Part shown: piece by piece, positions 57,101-64,000 of the stretch
How the letters are laid out: each line of letters begins with the position of its first letter
How positions within the stretch are numbered: the first letter of the stretch is position 1
DNA from: Lineus longissimus
Lineage: Eukaryota > Nemertea > Pilidiophora > Heteronemertea > Lineidae
Direction: 5' to 3'
Length of the DNA stretch: 64,000 bases
NCBI RefSeq assembly: GCF_910592395.1
Contig: NC_088322.1
Location: 9,669,431-9,733,430 of the forward strand
Program-made: the position numbers and the translations under genes
Notes under the pieces: model-generated
The model's database searches: none
What the model saw: only the letters and a program-made list of their open reading frames with translations
Told to the model about the DNA's origin: nothing

Positions 57101-60100
57101 ACGTTGGAAGGCGATGATTTTTCTACCGATGATTTTTCACATATTCATGCTGACGGTTTACTACTCATGCTTTACACAGCCTAATTTCTATGCTGATACT
57201 GCGGGTGATTACGCGCTAAAATTATTCATAGTCTACAGATTATTTTTCGTATACAAGATTTACATGCTGACGGTTAAACTTATCATGCTTTACACAGACT
57301 TATTTCTATGCTGATACCTCGAGTGATTATGCTCTGAAATTTATTCAGCTATTAACCTACAGAGCGCATCTTTCTCAATGTCATTATTCTACAGATTCGG
57401 TTACTACATGTACTAGTGGTACAATAAGTTGATACCAAAGACTTTGCGGTCAGCCAAAATATTAGTCCTTGACTTTTCCTTCTCATCACAAATTGTTTGC
57501 AGCACTCATAATCGTCCAGGGGTGGGACCTAATGAGCACCTTTTTAGATCAATTGACATCTGATTTCGTCATAGTCTTTGTTAAATAGCCCGATTTGATT
57601 CATACTTGTTCACGAGGAGACAAATTGCTTACAATTCATCTCTTGAGAAACCATTATACCCTAGTGACAGTAACACAATTACTGATGATCATTATCCAAT
57701 TACTCACCTCGACATGTGGCAGAATTCTTGCAGGGGTTCTTTAGCACATACACATTGACTGTCACCTTGTTCGACACATACCCGGTGTTATCAGTGGCCT
57801 GCAGTTCGAAGCGATCGTGCCCAGAGAACCCGGTGTTCGGCTTGTACCTCAATGGCAGCGTGACCCAAGAAAGCTTGAACTCTTCATGTGGGAAGGTAAT
57901 GCCTGTACATGGCAGAGCGACAGCCTGAAATATACAAGCCACCAGTGAAGTCAGCCAGAGACCAGAGAATAATGAATACCCAGAACTAAAAACCCCGAAT
58001 TGTTCGAAAATCTGGTTGCAAAACCAGTTGGTACAATATTAATGACAATTAACAAGTTGTGATCAAATACTGAAATAAAATACTAGTAAGAAGAGGGAGA
58101 TACTGACATTTCGATCGTCACACGTCCTTGGTAGCGTTGGTTCAGTTCGGGCAGGTGCTCCAAGACTCAGCTTTCCCTTGAGTGGAGATCGTGCTGGGAC
58201 TATGGTCAAAACATTTGAAATGTCTCTGTCGTATGCACCAACGAGGAGGACGAGATCTCGGTAGGCAGCATTGTATCCTGTAAACTGCTCGACGGTAACC
58301 TGAAAGATGAAGTCATGAATTTACATTTTGTATCCCCTATGAGTAATCATACTGTTGAAGCGTCATAGTCATATAAGCTTACTACATCTTCCACAGAATC
58401 CTTCTTAGATTTCTGAATCAATGATCAGACACAAAGTGCTAATTTCAACTCGACATGCGGAGGAAAGTACATAGTACCTCAGCCAGGAGTCGAACTGGAT
58501 GCTCTACCAGGGCACAATACCTGCAAGGGATGAACACTCAGAATTCGCTGCGGAAGAAATAGCTCCTCATATATACTTACATTGACCTCATGAACATTGT
58601 TGAGGGTTTTCGCCAAGGAGAAAATGGCCGTGCCATTCTTGGACAGGAAGAGTTCTGGCTGGTCAGGAATATCAGTGGTTCTGAACACAATAGATGCTGC
58701 AGTCGTCAATGGTGTTATTTCGCCCATATTGATCTCAGTCACTTTGTAGTACACAGTATCCAAGCCGACACAGTCCATGCAGGCGGCATATGTCAGTTTA
58801 CCATCAGTTGCAATGGTCACAGTCCCCGTGGGCTTGGGTTTGCTGCCATCCATGGCAAACACAAATTTGTCCCCATCTGGGTCTGAAGCCGTCAGGGTGT
58901 GGTAAATGATACCTGAAAAAATAACAGAATTATGAACAAAGGTTCATATCAACTTGCTTTTATGGACATACTACGTGTGCTCACTTCGAACCTAAGTTTG
59001 ATCGGCCTACGCCGTTCACCCGTTAAAGATTTGAATTTGTAATTGAATTTAGAAATGTCCAATTGCGAAAATACATACTAAATATGAATTTCAACATTGC
59101 CGTTGTGTAGACTGATAATACAAATACATGTACTATGAATACCAAGTTTAAACAAATTTCAACATTGCCGTTGTGTAGACTGATATACAAATACTATGAG
59201 TACCAAGTTTAAACAAATTTCGACATTGCCGTTGTGTAGACTGATATACAAATACTATGAATACCAAGTTTAAACAAATTTCAACATTGCCGTTGTGTAG
59301 ACTGATATACTAATACAATGAATACCAAGTTTAAACAAATTTCAACATTGCCGTTTTGTAGACTGATATACAAATACTATGAATACCAAGTTTAAACAAA
59401 TTTCAACATTGCCGTTGTGTGGACTGATATACAAATACTATGAATACCAAGTTTAAACAAATTTCAACATTGCCGTTTTGTAGACTGATATACAAATACT
59501 ATGAATACCAAGTTTAAACAAATTTCAACATTGCCGTTGTGTAGACTGATATACAAATACTATGAATACCAAGTTTAAACAAATTTGTATTCACAGTAAC
59601 TGCACTACAGCATTGTGTATTAGTGGATTTCAATTTAACTGGACTACAAGTAATTACGAACGGCGTACCCCTTTAAGGATTGACGTCGAATTGATGGGGG
59701 GGGGGGGGATACATGGTTTGTTTGACCTAAGCAATCCCAAGATAGGACGCTCATATTCTTCAATCTTTCCAATATATCATAAATGCATCCTCATCAAGTT
59801 TCAAAACGAATGAAAGAGACTAAGCTGCAAATCACACTGCAACGTGACATCACACTTAGGTGAGGAAATAGACGAGACAACTTACGCGAATCCTCGGCCA
59901 CTGTTATCATCGGTTCCTTTGTGATGACGGGTGGGTCATTGATTGTCTTGGCATTAACCTTTGCCAGGATAAACTGCGTCTCCTTGTTGAAGAAACTACC
60001 ACTTGTTGCTCTCTTCCTGCGTTTGACAGATTTTGGGGTGTCAGAATGGGTTTGGCAGACTAAGGTGTTCAAGATGAGTTTGGCTGTATCGAAGGATTCT

Positions 60101-63100
60101 GTCGGTCCATTGTGGGATGTGCAGGTCTTGGAGGTTATCTTCCAAGAGAGTGTACCTATTGTTAAGACAGCAGGAATTAATCTGGGCTCAGAAAAATCAC
60201 CTTCAGACAGACCTTTACAGCAGGAAAGTTCCTCATCCAGGCACAGATGGGCAAGGGGTTCTCACAGTTGATCACGCTCGGAACTATTTGTCCTGATGGA
60301 ACTATTTGTCCTGATGGGTATACTGACTGGATGGCCGTTAGGTTTAAAATACCAATACATCTTATTTAATGTACACGTATGTCTAATAATCATTCTTTTC
60401 ACTAATTTATACTTTTTGCACTGTATGTACATGTACATGTGCATTTGTTTATACCAACCTATGTCCCAGTGGAGTAACATCGGTCTGGCTGTACTGTTCT
60501 TGTCTTGTGCAGCATAAGCAACCGATACGACCATTGGGCCAGGCATTGTAACATGGCCAACAGAATTGACGAAAAAGCTGCTACCCAACAGTGTACCAAT
60601 CCTAAAGAAATATAGTAATACACGGATGGTAAATAATATCAATAAGGAAATACAATGCTACGAAGATATATTGCTTCAACCGACAGCCTCATTTGAATAC
60701 TGATCAAATTTTTCATCATGCTTTAAACTTGGGCTCAAAGTAGATCCTTCCAAGAAATGTTAGATTTCAAAGTCGGCCCGCGACAGCATATTTCTACTGT
60801 ATATTTCGTACTTGAATAAGGCACTGATTAAAATAAATGAATGAAGACTTGACTGTCTTCTCTTTCATAATAAAAAGGAAAACGATTCGTCATGATAAAA
60901 AGAACTTGATGTGGACGAAGACATGAAAAAAAAAAACAGTCCAATGTTGGGTAGCATACCTTCCTTTCAGAACCCTCTCAGTCATCACCTTTGTTGCATT
61001 CGGATCCTGGATGTACTGCTTGAACCCCAAGGAAGCGTCTGACCCGTAGTTTGCTGAAAACTGACTGCTGTCAAGAAGTCCCACTATCAGCGTCTGACCC
61101 GGTAACAGACCTGCAATTGAATGAGAACATTAAAGGTGTTAGTTTGATGCTGAACTGAAAACGGTTGAAAAAGTAACCCAATTTTGTGGTCCCATCCCGG
61201 GTCCTATTGAACACATTGAATTGACAACGATCAGGTTGACTTTCATTATTGCTGAGTGTATTTTAGGACACTGTTTGTAGTTATGCACAACTTCAACTGG
61301 TCATTAGTACAACAGCCATTTTTAACACAGTTTTTTGCCATAACAAAAAACCATTCAAGAGTAATTTAGTCTGTGTAGATCTGATGCTTTATTAGTTGGT
61401 TACACAAATACAACCGCATTTTTTGCGGGAGTGATAGACAACTCCCGAGGCCATCCTTGCTTTAACTTGAATTGCCATTACATCATTTCCGTAAAATGCT
61501 GTATCCGTCACTCCCGTGAAATGCCATCACAGGTGTGAACTGATCCCTCCCATATACGAATTTCTCCTGACTGCCATCGAACGAACAATCAATAGACAAC
61601 CGTTCTTCATATAAAGCAAGATTACGTCATCTCAAAAAACATACTCACCGTCAGGAGTTTTGATCACAGCCACGCTGTTAACAGCCCTCTTTCTCGAGCT
61701 CTTGGTGACAGTCACTGAGATCGCCTTGCCATTCTGGGAGCTAGCAACAGTGCTCTTCCCATCTTCTAGAAACGACACAGAGCCACCCTCCTTCAATGTG
61801 CACTGGTCAGCTTTGTCGCAGAACCTCATGCAGATGAATACCGTTCGTCCAGTCTCCATTCTGAATACACAACTCCCTTTGTTTGCCTTTTGCTCGTAGT
61901 TGCTCTTTCTACTTGGTTTTATGTACTTGCAGAGATCGTTTAATTTCTTCCCGTTGATATACACAGCTCCTGACTTGATCTCAAACTTCCCAGCCTCAGA
62001 TTCGGCGACCCAGGTCAATGGGAAGACATCATCATCCCAGGCCTTTCCGTCAGTGCAGACACTAGTACCAAAGCCAACGTCTGTAACATAAAAAAGCATA
62101 CACAGCAAAAGAAATTTGAAGAAAAATCGAATTCTAAAATTTTAGAAGCAGGCATTTTCTGTTGCCCTAACGCCTAAATCCTATACTAGAGGCATTCTTG
62201 AGTTTCTGTCTTTAAAAAGTTAGACTCTACTTTTAATTAGGCTACAGTGGTTGTTTAATAAATGGGTCAAGCCTTAAACGATCACTTATCCAGGCAACGG
62301 CTGCAGAATGAGCATGAATGGGCATGGTCGCCGACTAGAAAATGGCTGAGACCAGTCTCTTTCGAACCTGAAAGACGTCTTGTCTTACCGATTCTCTTAA
62401 TGTTCTTGTCTCGGGGCTCGGTCCAAGTGACAGCAACATACGTTCCATCAGTAGCCGTCTTAGCATTTTTAGGAGTGACAGGTTTCGCAAACGATTTCGT
62501 CCCAGGTAGCGTGTTCTTTATGTCTTTGGGAATGGGTTTCTCAAATAACATTGTCAAACCTGTAAATAATCGGATACACAGTGTAGGGTTGCCCTGGATC
62601 ATATCAAGATACTCTTAACTATCGTCTATTAATTGTAGGAAGCGTATTACAAGCTAGGATGAACTGCTCGGTTTTGTAGTGTTGCTGTTGAGGAAATGGC
62701 AAATGTGCAAACGGAACCATGACACTAGTGACGAGAGAGCTCCCATTGACTTCGTATGTCAATCATCTCTAGCTTTGTCGCAAGAGATATCAAACCTATC
62801 CAAAGGCATTCACTTTGATATGTTTTAGATATCTAACACACAGAACTGAAGAATGAAAACAATCATCGTGAGACACAATCAAGGGCTTAGAGCACAACAG
62901 GACCTAAAGTGCAATTTTGAAAAGAATTAGTTGCCGAAAAGATCAGGTAGACAGTATCGTCATCTATTCTGAGAACCATGTATTAACAGTGAAGGGATGT
63001 CTTTTGTGCTCCAAGCCATCGTTATTTTGATAGGTCTGTCATTCTGCTCTTAGGAAAAACTAATTCTTTTAAAAAACACACTTGTTTTCCGCGTGCTATA

Positions 63101-63947
63101 ACCCCTTCCAATGGGCACCAACCTTTCGTGTCTTCATATCTCAACTCCGACCCAGCAGCATTGATACACACAACTGTGGCATAATACGTATGATTGTGGT
63201 GTAGAATGCCAAGAAGTCGTGTATTAGCGCCACCTGGATTCTTGCCCACCGAAGTCAGAGCTTGTACATCGTCGAGTCCAGGCTTCCTTCCGATTTGCCA
63301 TTTGTATTCCTGAAATAAAATCACCTTAATTGTACTACCCTTTACCACTTAGAGTGAATCTAGGTCAACTAATGTACTGTAATGCTGTAAATTTTCGCCC
63401 TCACAATATTTTTAATTTGTCAAACTTTCTAAACATTAAAATGTTCACGTCGACTTTTATAAAATTTCTTTCGTTTTTCCAATCAACAAATACTTTCCCT
63501 AATCGATTTCTTTACGGAATCCACGGAAACAATACCCGAAATCTTTTTATTTGTTTGCTATCTTCGAGGTTTGTCTGACGGTATCGTTTCATAACGTCGA
63601 ATTGCAAGTGCATGCTGTAGAGTTATTTTTAAATTAATTTCAGCAGAGTATCGTTAACTCAATCAAAGCGCCGAACTGCTTCTTAAAGCGAATAGGGAAG
63701 TGAACACATTTCGTATCATATTTTTGAATTGTATTTCTTACCACAACCATGCTTTCTTCATCCACACATCTAAAAGCAGCCCTAATTGTTGAATTAGAAG
63801 ACTGATAGTTGACTGGTTTATACTGTCCTTGGTCCGTATCGATGTAAGTGACATTCAGGTCGGTATCAATAATTGGTGGTGTCGCATCTATTTGGATCCC
63901 ACGAGATGAACCAGCCGCGCTCATTCCAGATCCCAGAATAGCTTTCA
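44725..63947 (-). CDS. Large multidomain single-pass membrane protein, 3' part (last 1,275 aa, 17 exons); 5' end outside window
   Basis: The exons are 63947-63742, 63309-63123, 62559-62389, 62080-61649, 61110-60960, 60601-60459, 60260-59886, 58912-58581, 58299-58108, 57924-57708, 56874-56562, 55618-55567, 55132-55111, 54751-54612, 47730-47671, 46096-45650 and 45114-44725. All junction phases agree and the total is 3,830 coding bases. From N to C the protein has an FN3-like module of the YKW..GLDDV..HNHTYYATVVCINAAG type, a Cys-bearing module not recognised, a cadherin-like module with the calcium-site sequence SDPDGD, a tandem-95-like module (RYKPNTGFSGHDRFELQATD), two EGF-like modules, a membrane span, a basic stop-transfer, and a tail of about 300 residues with acidic stretches and DPPPYES. 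It is likely a cell-surface adhesion or receptor protein. I do not recognise a named orthologue. Confidence 0.85.
45650..46096 (-). CDS. Membrane protein, acidic cytoplasmic exon
   Basis: The exon has 149 codons in phase 0, with acceptor CTTTCAG and donor GAG|GTAAGG. It is very rich in Asp, Glu and Ser (for example SDSESDEDYIW), which suggests casein-kinase-2-type phosphorylation. It contains the possible endocytic or SH2-type motif PLYENS. Confidence 0.88.
46334..47286. mobile_element. Terminal-inverted-repeat DNA element, about 1 kb, non-autonomous
   Basis: Perfect 26 bp inverted repeats (caaggaggataccgcggtga then cgtcac) at 46,334-46,359 and 47,261-47,286 bound the element. Matching imperfect accgggtt sequences lie just outside, so the true ends may be a few bases further out. 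The interior has no transposase frame. It lies in the intron between the membrane protein's exons at 47,671 and 46,096. Confidence 0.85.
47671..47730 (-). CDS. Membrane protein, 60 nt cytoplasmic exon
   Basis: Bounded by GCTTTCAG and donor GAG|GTAGGT, phase 0 on both sides, 20 codons (LPPLAGHGANSHGWLSYLDE). Because it is a multiple of three and symmetrical, it could be skipped without breaking the frame. Confidence 0.8.
48024..48240. repeat. DIRS left inverted terminal repeat
   Basis: It matches the right repeat in inverse orientation over about 180 bp with very few differences. The outer end carries about 29 extra bases absent from the other side. These include a short hairpin (cccatttccttacaagaaatgg), an asymmetry also known in Dictyostelium DIRS-1. 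Confidence 0.93.
48289..48386. repeat. DIRS internal complementary region
   Basis: The first part is the reverse complement of the element's left end, and the second part that of its right end. They meet at a shared cattttg. In the established DIRS model this region templates the joining of the termini into a circular intermediate. Confidence 0.93.
48819..49925 (-). CDS. DIRS tyrosine recombinase (ORF3), 368 aa from the internal ATG
   Basis: The chosen start (ATG at 49,925) gives 368 residues, a usual size. The frame is open for a further 602 codons upstream, where it overlaps the RT frame. Catalytic signatures of the family are present: Arg in AQRRSELHAL (176/177), AHEVRALA (His308, Arg311), CWSNHSTFSRFY with the nucleophile candidate Tyr344. 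The enzyme would integrate the circular DNA copy. Confidence 0.92.
   Translation of the reverse strand: MLPPEPWIFQVSRLELIQLHLHQRGFSDIAVKRMSAPQRGSTLDVYQGKWSTFTSWCRENGVNPISPSIYRLVDFLIELFTERQLSVTAIKGYKSAIASTLRVLSTWDLRWEDQITPLFRGMLLERPRPVHNTPKWDLSVVLKVLMRHPFEPMSISSMKYLTLKTVFLVALATAQRRSELHALSFKKLAFREGGEVILAFIPGFLAKNQGPAASRPPVTIPSLSGTISYDLPDRTLCPVRALKFYINRTKPPGIRQGRERLFLSYKEGNKREIAAATISRWIVETIRLSYNTLKTSSDLRALANISAHEVRALATSWANYRGVALQEVVSAACWSNHSTFSRFYLRDVSSLVDGMHTIGPIVSAGHVV
49709..51871 (-). CDS. DIRS reverse transcriptase / RNase H / methyltransferase-like protein (ORF2)
   Basis: The open frame is 720 codons but starts at GTG; the first ATG is at 51,691. RT motifs include DLMDAYLH (about 171-180), LPFGLASAP and the catalytic YLDD (237-240). 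RNase H follows, with Asp405 (LFTDAS), Glu439 (ILEMKA), Asp464 (FSDNS) and Asp515 (LADALSR). The C-terminal part (VDLFATR, AYAFPPLPLI, IAPCWPNQ) matches the DAM-methyltransferase-like region of DIRS elements. It overlaps the end of the Gag frame by 59 nt in the +1 frame, so frameshifting or re-initiation may express it. Confidence 0.94.
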   Translation of the reverse strand: MDPVRLSTPFAQGVLAGRGDSPLLSPPGRKKEPTPVVGGRLQKFADIWDDWCPKGSPVPNMLRYGVKLDFNRTPPTTIYPTPVQPPKDPVKASALQAEVATLLEKQAIQVLQDPCSPGFYSHVFLVPKKAGTWRLIIDLSRLNTFLNVPHFKMETTRSIATAIQPNDWAVSMDLMDAYLHVPIHPDYQHFLRFHYEGKTYQFRALPFGLASAPLIFTMIVTAFVAPFHVMGFKLHHYLDDWLLRCKSRELLLQQLQVLKQKVVSAGWIINETKSEFIPSQDFVYVGVRFLTAIGKMLPPLDRIKKILHLVAEFRGRTQAPARRCLSLLGLLNSAADQIPLGRLYMRPIQMFLMSLWKPHRDPLDKLVLIPQYLLKNVWNFWESETRLQSGVDLAPPPPEVSLFTDASLLGWGAHLNNGDMSIRGLWTREETILPINILEMKAVLLAVRALSLRLKNRRVTLFSDNSTVVAYVRRQGGTKSGILCQLTWELYHLCADLGVSICARHIPGNRNILADALSRQNKLVQTEWTLHQEIVDDLCRLWQSPKVDLFATRLNNRLPIYYSPLPDEEALEVDSLTASWVGLNAYAFPPLPLIQPVLNKILTSHPVRITLIAPCWPNQAWFPALLELLIDHPRSLPTWKHLLWHPLGRCYHQNPGFFKFHAWNLSSCISTREAFRTSLSSACPHLKGGLPLMCIKESGLPSLPGAGRTELIRSLPLYTD
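51813..54101 (-). CDS. DIRS Gag-like protein (ORF1), 762 aa
   Basis: First long frame of the element, from an ATG at 54,101. The protein is Pro/Ser-rich at the N-terminal half and has a conserved-looking middle (RALEFLPPSPSVLAVSELLE; LFTAQLPPVRQYRADYYRV) and a basic Gly/Arg-rich C-terminus that could bind nucleic acid. The first 30 residues are hydrophobic, so translation may really start at a later ATG. Function is inferred from position in DIRS elements. Confidence 0.85.
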   Translation of the reverse strand: MFSFPLIIASFLAYLGFPVFLLSLVPFFIWRTPPTASFVSPQRNASGGGKRAAKTPKPSSGSVSGHITRRSSKPPATTPSVSRVPVPAAAAKDAGSDIINVCGPKGDLHPISLQGFNIPRTSGNLPVPLSSAPPSTSPLYPREHPASGPPIAVPVTDAGSRFSVTEDSTGGFSQSLLRNNPSPHGHSRVGPDLITPPPKRHASSVTAFPPSVPPSKRASGSSIPAKELRAFPVSDFVLPEMQAPSYVGQPLGWNQPEVPPPPRSRGVVPMERATQRGHLNSSSEYGQLPLPEDPFARTYGFQGSLMRSPSPQPPVVERSRTSGPEPESGQQLSQLIQMVAGLSDRLSHLEQGSGSSGAPGPIGYPPSDSSILEEFSENESSQPGYRSPNQEELSPEEASILSDMRTLRSLIRAYLPQDLCPTPPELPALSTPTFSLWGQEVDPNPQVSQGSTRALEFLPPSPSVLAVSELLERTIRDSQGAHQRTSIPVLPAVGPEAWCKPGKLFTAQLPPVRQYRADYYRVSSAGCPAAASTSILKDDVQLDQLVPRVTSSSAYRDLRAQEGLAKNTLAVLSYAEHTNLALARSLKDNESLSDDTKSLVTSLSHSIRHAIALSAKTAANSVLLRRDAALGSLNVIRSLQLEGALRTAPMDGSFLFADSVQEAAQAQKDWDKLYAPTATQRAKTSLPNARKIERPQQASGSIPYARQVLPRPTPPSQPAPAGSFRREAEGRRTGKRKNTSSNQGGSGPTKHSFRPRGAGRKR
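54398..54585. repeat. DIRS right inverted terminal repeat
   Basis: Inverse of the left repeat, ending gacacaaaatg. The outer 7 bp (caaaatg) are also the first 7 bp of the left end, matching the overlap seen in the internal complementary region. Confidence 0.93.
54612..54751 (-). CDS. Membrane protein, basic cytoplasmic exon next to the DIRS insertion
   Basis: Acceptor TTATTTCAG, donor ATT|GTAAGC, starts in phase 1 and ends in phase 0. It encodes a basic segment (KHVGRIRRKTITGKV). The donor is only 26 bp from the DIRS right end. Confidence 0.85.
55111..55132 (-). CDS. Membrane protein, 22 nt microexon
   Basis: Flanked by GTATTTTCAG and CAG|GTAAGA. It encodes DTGEPNP plus one base. It is the only way I found to pass from phase 0 of the upstream exon to phase 1 of the next, which supports it despite its size. 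Confidence 0.75.
55567..55618 (-). CDS. Membrane protein, 52 nt juxtamembrane exon
   Basis: Acceptor TTTCTTTAG, donor TCA|GTAAGT. It completes the Arg codon from the transmembrane exon and encodes the highly basic KERYNKYKKHMDGSEKS. Confidence 0.85.
56562..56874 (-). CDS. Membrane protein, EGF-like and transmembrane exon
   Basis: It holds the end of one EGF-like module (YSCSCSKGWAGAVC), a second one (DDCLSTSCAFPLECYDKLGG, then YECRCPSDWPDC) and the membrane span (about 21 residues, LMPAIVAIVFILVISAALIG and on), followed by WLHKKR. The donor is GTAGGT in phase 2. Confidence 0.93.
56875..57707 (-). other. Intron of the membrane-protein gene
   Basis: An 833 bp phase-1 intron. Within it the segment around catgctgacggttta...ctcatgctttacacag is imperfectly duplicated (about 57,146-57,220 and 57,263-57,330). 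No coding sequence. Confidence 0.8.
57708..57924 (-). CDS. Membrane protein, tandem-95-like module and EGF start
   Basis: The RYKPNTGFSGHDRFELQATD pattern and the following alternating hydrophobic strand (KVTVNVYVL) match the end of the cadherin-like/tandem-95 beta-sandwich. It then begins an EGF-like module (NPCKNSATC). The donor is GTGAGT, phase 1. Confidence 0.9.
58108..58299 (-). CDS. Membrane protein, ectodomain exon (beta-sandwich)
   Basis: Acceptor ATCTTTCAG, donor AAT|GTCAGT, phase 0 at both sides, 64 codons. Pattern and neighbours suggest part of a beta-sandwich module (DLVLLVGAYDRD; PLKGKLSL). Confidence 0.88.
58581..58912 (-). CDS. Membrane protein, cadherin-like module exon
   Basis: It continues VAEDS from the previous exon with IIYHTLTASDPDGDKFVF, a cadherin-like calcium-site pattern, and ends at donor AAT|GTAAGT. 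Four cysteines at most are present, two of them in CMDC. Confidence 0.92.
59004..59675. mobile_element. MITE-like element with 61 bp satellite core, copy 2
   Basis: Terminal inverted repeats: ggcctacgccgttc at 59,004 and ttacgaacggcgtacccctt at 59,654-59,673. The core has eight copies of the satellite unit (starts 59,100, 59,168, 59,229, 59,290, 59,351, 59,412, 59,473, 59,534). All units are 61 bp except the first, which is 68. No coding capacity. It lies in the intron between the membrane protein's exons at 59,886 and 58,912. Confidence 0.88.
59886..60260 (-). CDS. Membrane protein, ectodomain exon with RRKR site
   Basis: A 375 nt exon in phase 1 at both ends. The acceptor (AACTGTGAG) lacks a good pyrimidine tract, but it is the position after the last stop that keeps phase. 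It contains LCLDEELSCCKGLSEGDFSE, the basic KRRKRATSG resembling a furin site, and INDPPVI / VAEDS, which leads into the cadherin-like module. Confidence 0.8.
60459..60601 (-). CDS. Membrane protein, ectodomain exon
   Basis: A 143 nt exon. Acceptor TTTCTTTAG, donor ATAG|GTTGGT, entered in phase 2 and left in phase 1. The encoded module (GSSFFVNSVGHVTMPGPMVV) has one NST glycosylation site and is not recognised. Confidence 0.85.
60960..61110 (-). CDS. Membrane protein, ectodomain exon
   Basis: A 151 nt exon. Acceptor CAATTGCAG, donor GAAG|GTATGC. It encodes LLPGQTLIVGLLDSSQFSA and an NAT glycosylation site. Family not recognised. Confidence 0.86.
61649..62080 (-). CDS. Membrane protein, 432 nt Cys-bearing ectodomain exon
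   Basis: A phase-1 symmetrical exon. Acceptor TATGTTACAG, donor GACG|GTGAGT. It has five cysteines (SVCTDG, DLCKYI, GSCVFR, ICMRFC-type) and a basic SSRKRAV that may be cleaved. I do not recognise the fold. Confidence 0.9.
62389..62559 (-). CDS. Membrane protein, ectodomain exon after the FN3-like module
   Basis: A phase-1 symmetrical exon of 171 nt. Acceptor ATTTACAG, donor ATCG|GTAAGA. It ends in a beta-strand-like GTYVAVTWTEPRDKNIKRI that resembles the start of another FN3-like module. Confidence 0.88.
63123..63309 (-). CDS. Membrane protein, FN3-like module, second half
   Basis: Acceptor TTTATTTCAG, donor AAAG|GTTGGT. The EYKWQIGRKPGLDDVQ start and NHTYYATVVCINAAG end match a module repeated in large surface proteins of marine deuterostomes (known by pattern, not by database search). 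Confidence 0.9.
63742..63947 (-). CDS. Membrane protein, FN3-like module, first half (first exon in window)
   Basis: Acceptor TTTCTTAAACAG, donor GTG|GTAAGA, entered in phase 1 and left in phase 0. It encodes GIQIDATPPIID and the strand STIRAAFRCVDEESM that continues directly into the next exon. Earlier exons are beyond position 64,000. Confidence 0.88.
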
Positions 63948-64000
63948 CTGTTTAAGAAACAAATTCGTAAATACCATTGCAGTATATCAGTCTGAGACGA

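Noticed and set aside
60262-60642. 126-codon minus-strand frame
   Set aside because: Only the part from 60,601 to 60,459 is an exon; the rest is intron, as phases and splice sites show.

Overview
The window is eukaryotic nuclear DNA from an animal, probably a marine invertebrate deuterostome (an echinoderm or related ambulacrarian). Reasons: short GT-AG exons separated by long introns, about 40% G+C, the recurring short word gtaggcctac, many foldback and inverted-repeat elements, a DIRS-type retroelement, and a p75 neurotrophin-receptor-like gene that is clearly related to the vertebrate gene but diverged. The species assignment is inference. No prokaryotic features, CRISPR arrays, rRNA or tRNA genes were seen. 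All three protein-coding genes I could assemble lie on the minus strand. I joined exons by hand from splice signals, reading-frame phase and homology, because most exons are too short or too fragmented to appear as clear single ORFs.

Region 1 (about 1-18,000) is mostly non-coding. It holds one small two-coding-exon gene (exons 6418-6535 and 4809-5068) for a secreted peptide precursor of 119 residues. Upstream lie two promoter-like clusters (13,746-13,801 and 14,461-14,493) with TATA, CCAAT and CRE sites. The peptide is unrecognised, but it has two short blocks reminiscent of parathyroid hormone, and its layout (possible non-coding exon, signal-peptide exon, exon with all the rest) is like that of PTH genes. 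This is the most speculative and possibly most novel item.

Region 2 (18,090-39,176) is a complete p75NTR/NGFR (TNFRSF16)-type receptor gene. It has six coding exons and 429 predicted residues: signal peptide, four TNFR cysteine-rich repeats on one exon, a Ser/Thr-rich stalk, one membrane span, and a death domain split over two exons. Its introns carry a foldback element, AT-rich DNA and several tandem repeats.

Region 3 (44,427-64,000 and beyond) is the 3' part of a large gene for a single-pass membrane protein. Seventeen exons with consistent phase encode the last 1,275 residues: a repeated FN3-like module, unrecognised modules, cadherin-like and tandem-95-like modules, two EGF-like modules, the membrane span and an acidic tail with a PPxY motif. 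A 6.56 kb DIRS-1-like tyrosine-recombinase retrotransposon (48,024-54,585) with intact Gag-like, RT/RNase H/MT and tyrosine recombinase frames sits in one intron, 26 nt from the 5' splice site and in the gene's own orientation. A 1 kb inverted-repeat element (46,334-47,286) and a MITE-like element with a 61 bp satellite core (59,004-59,675) occupy other introns of this gene. The same satellite-bearing family recurs at 12.7 kb and, decayed, at 42.6 kb.
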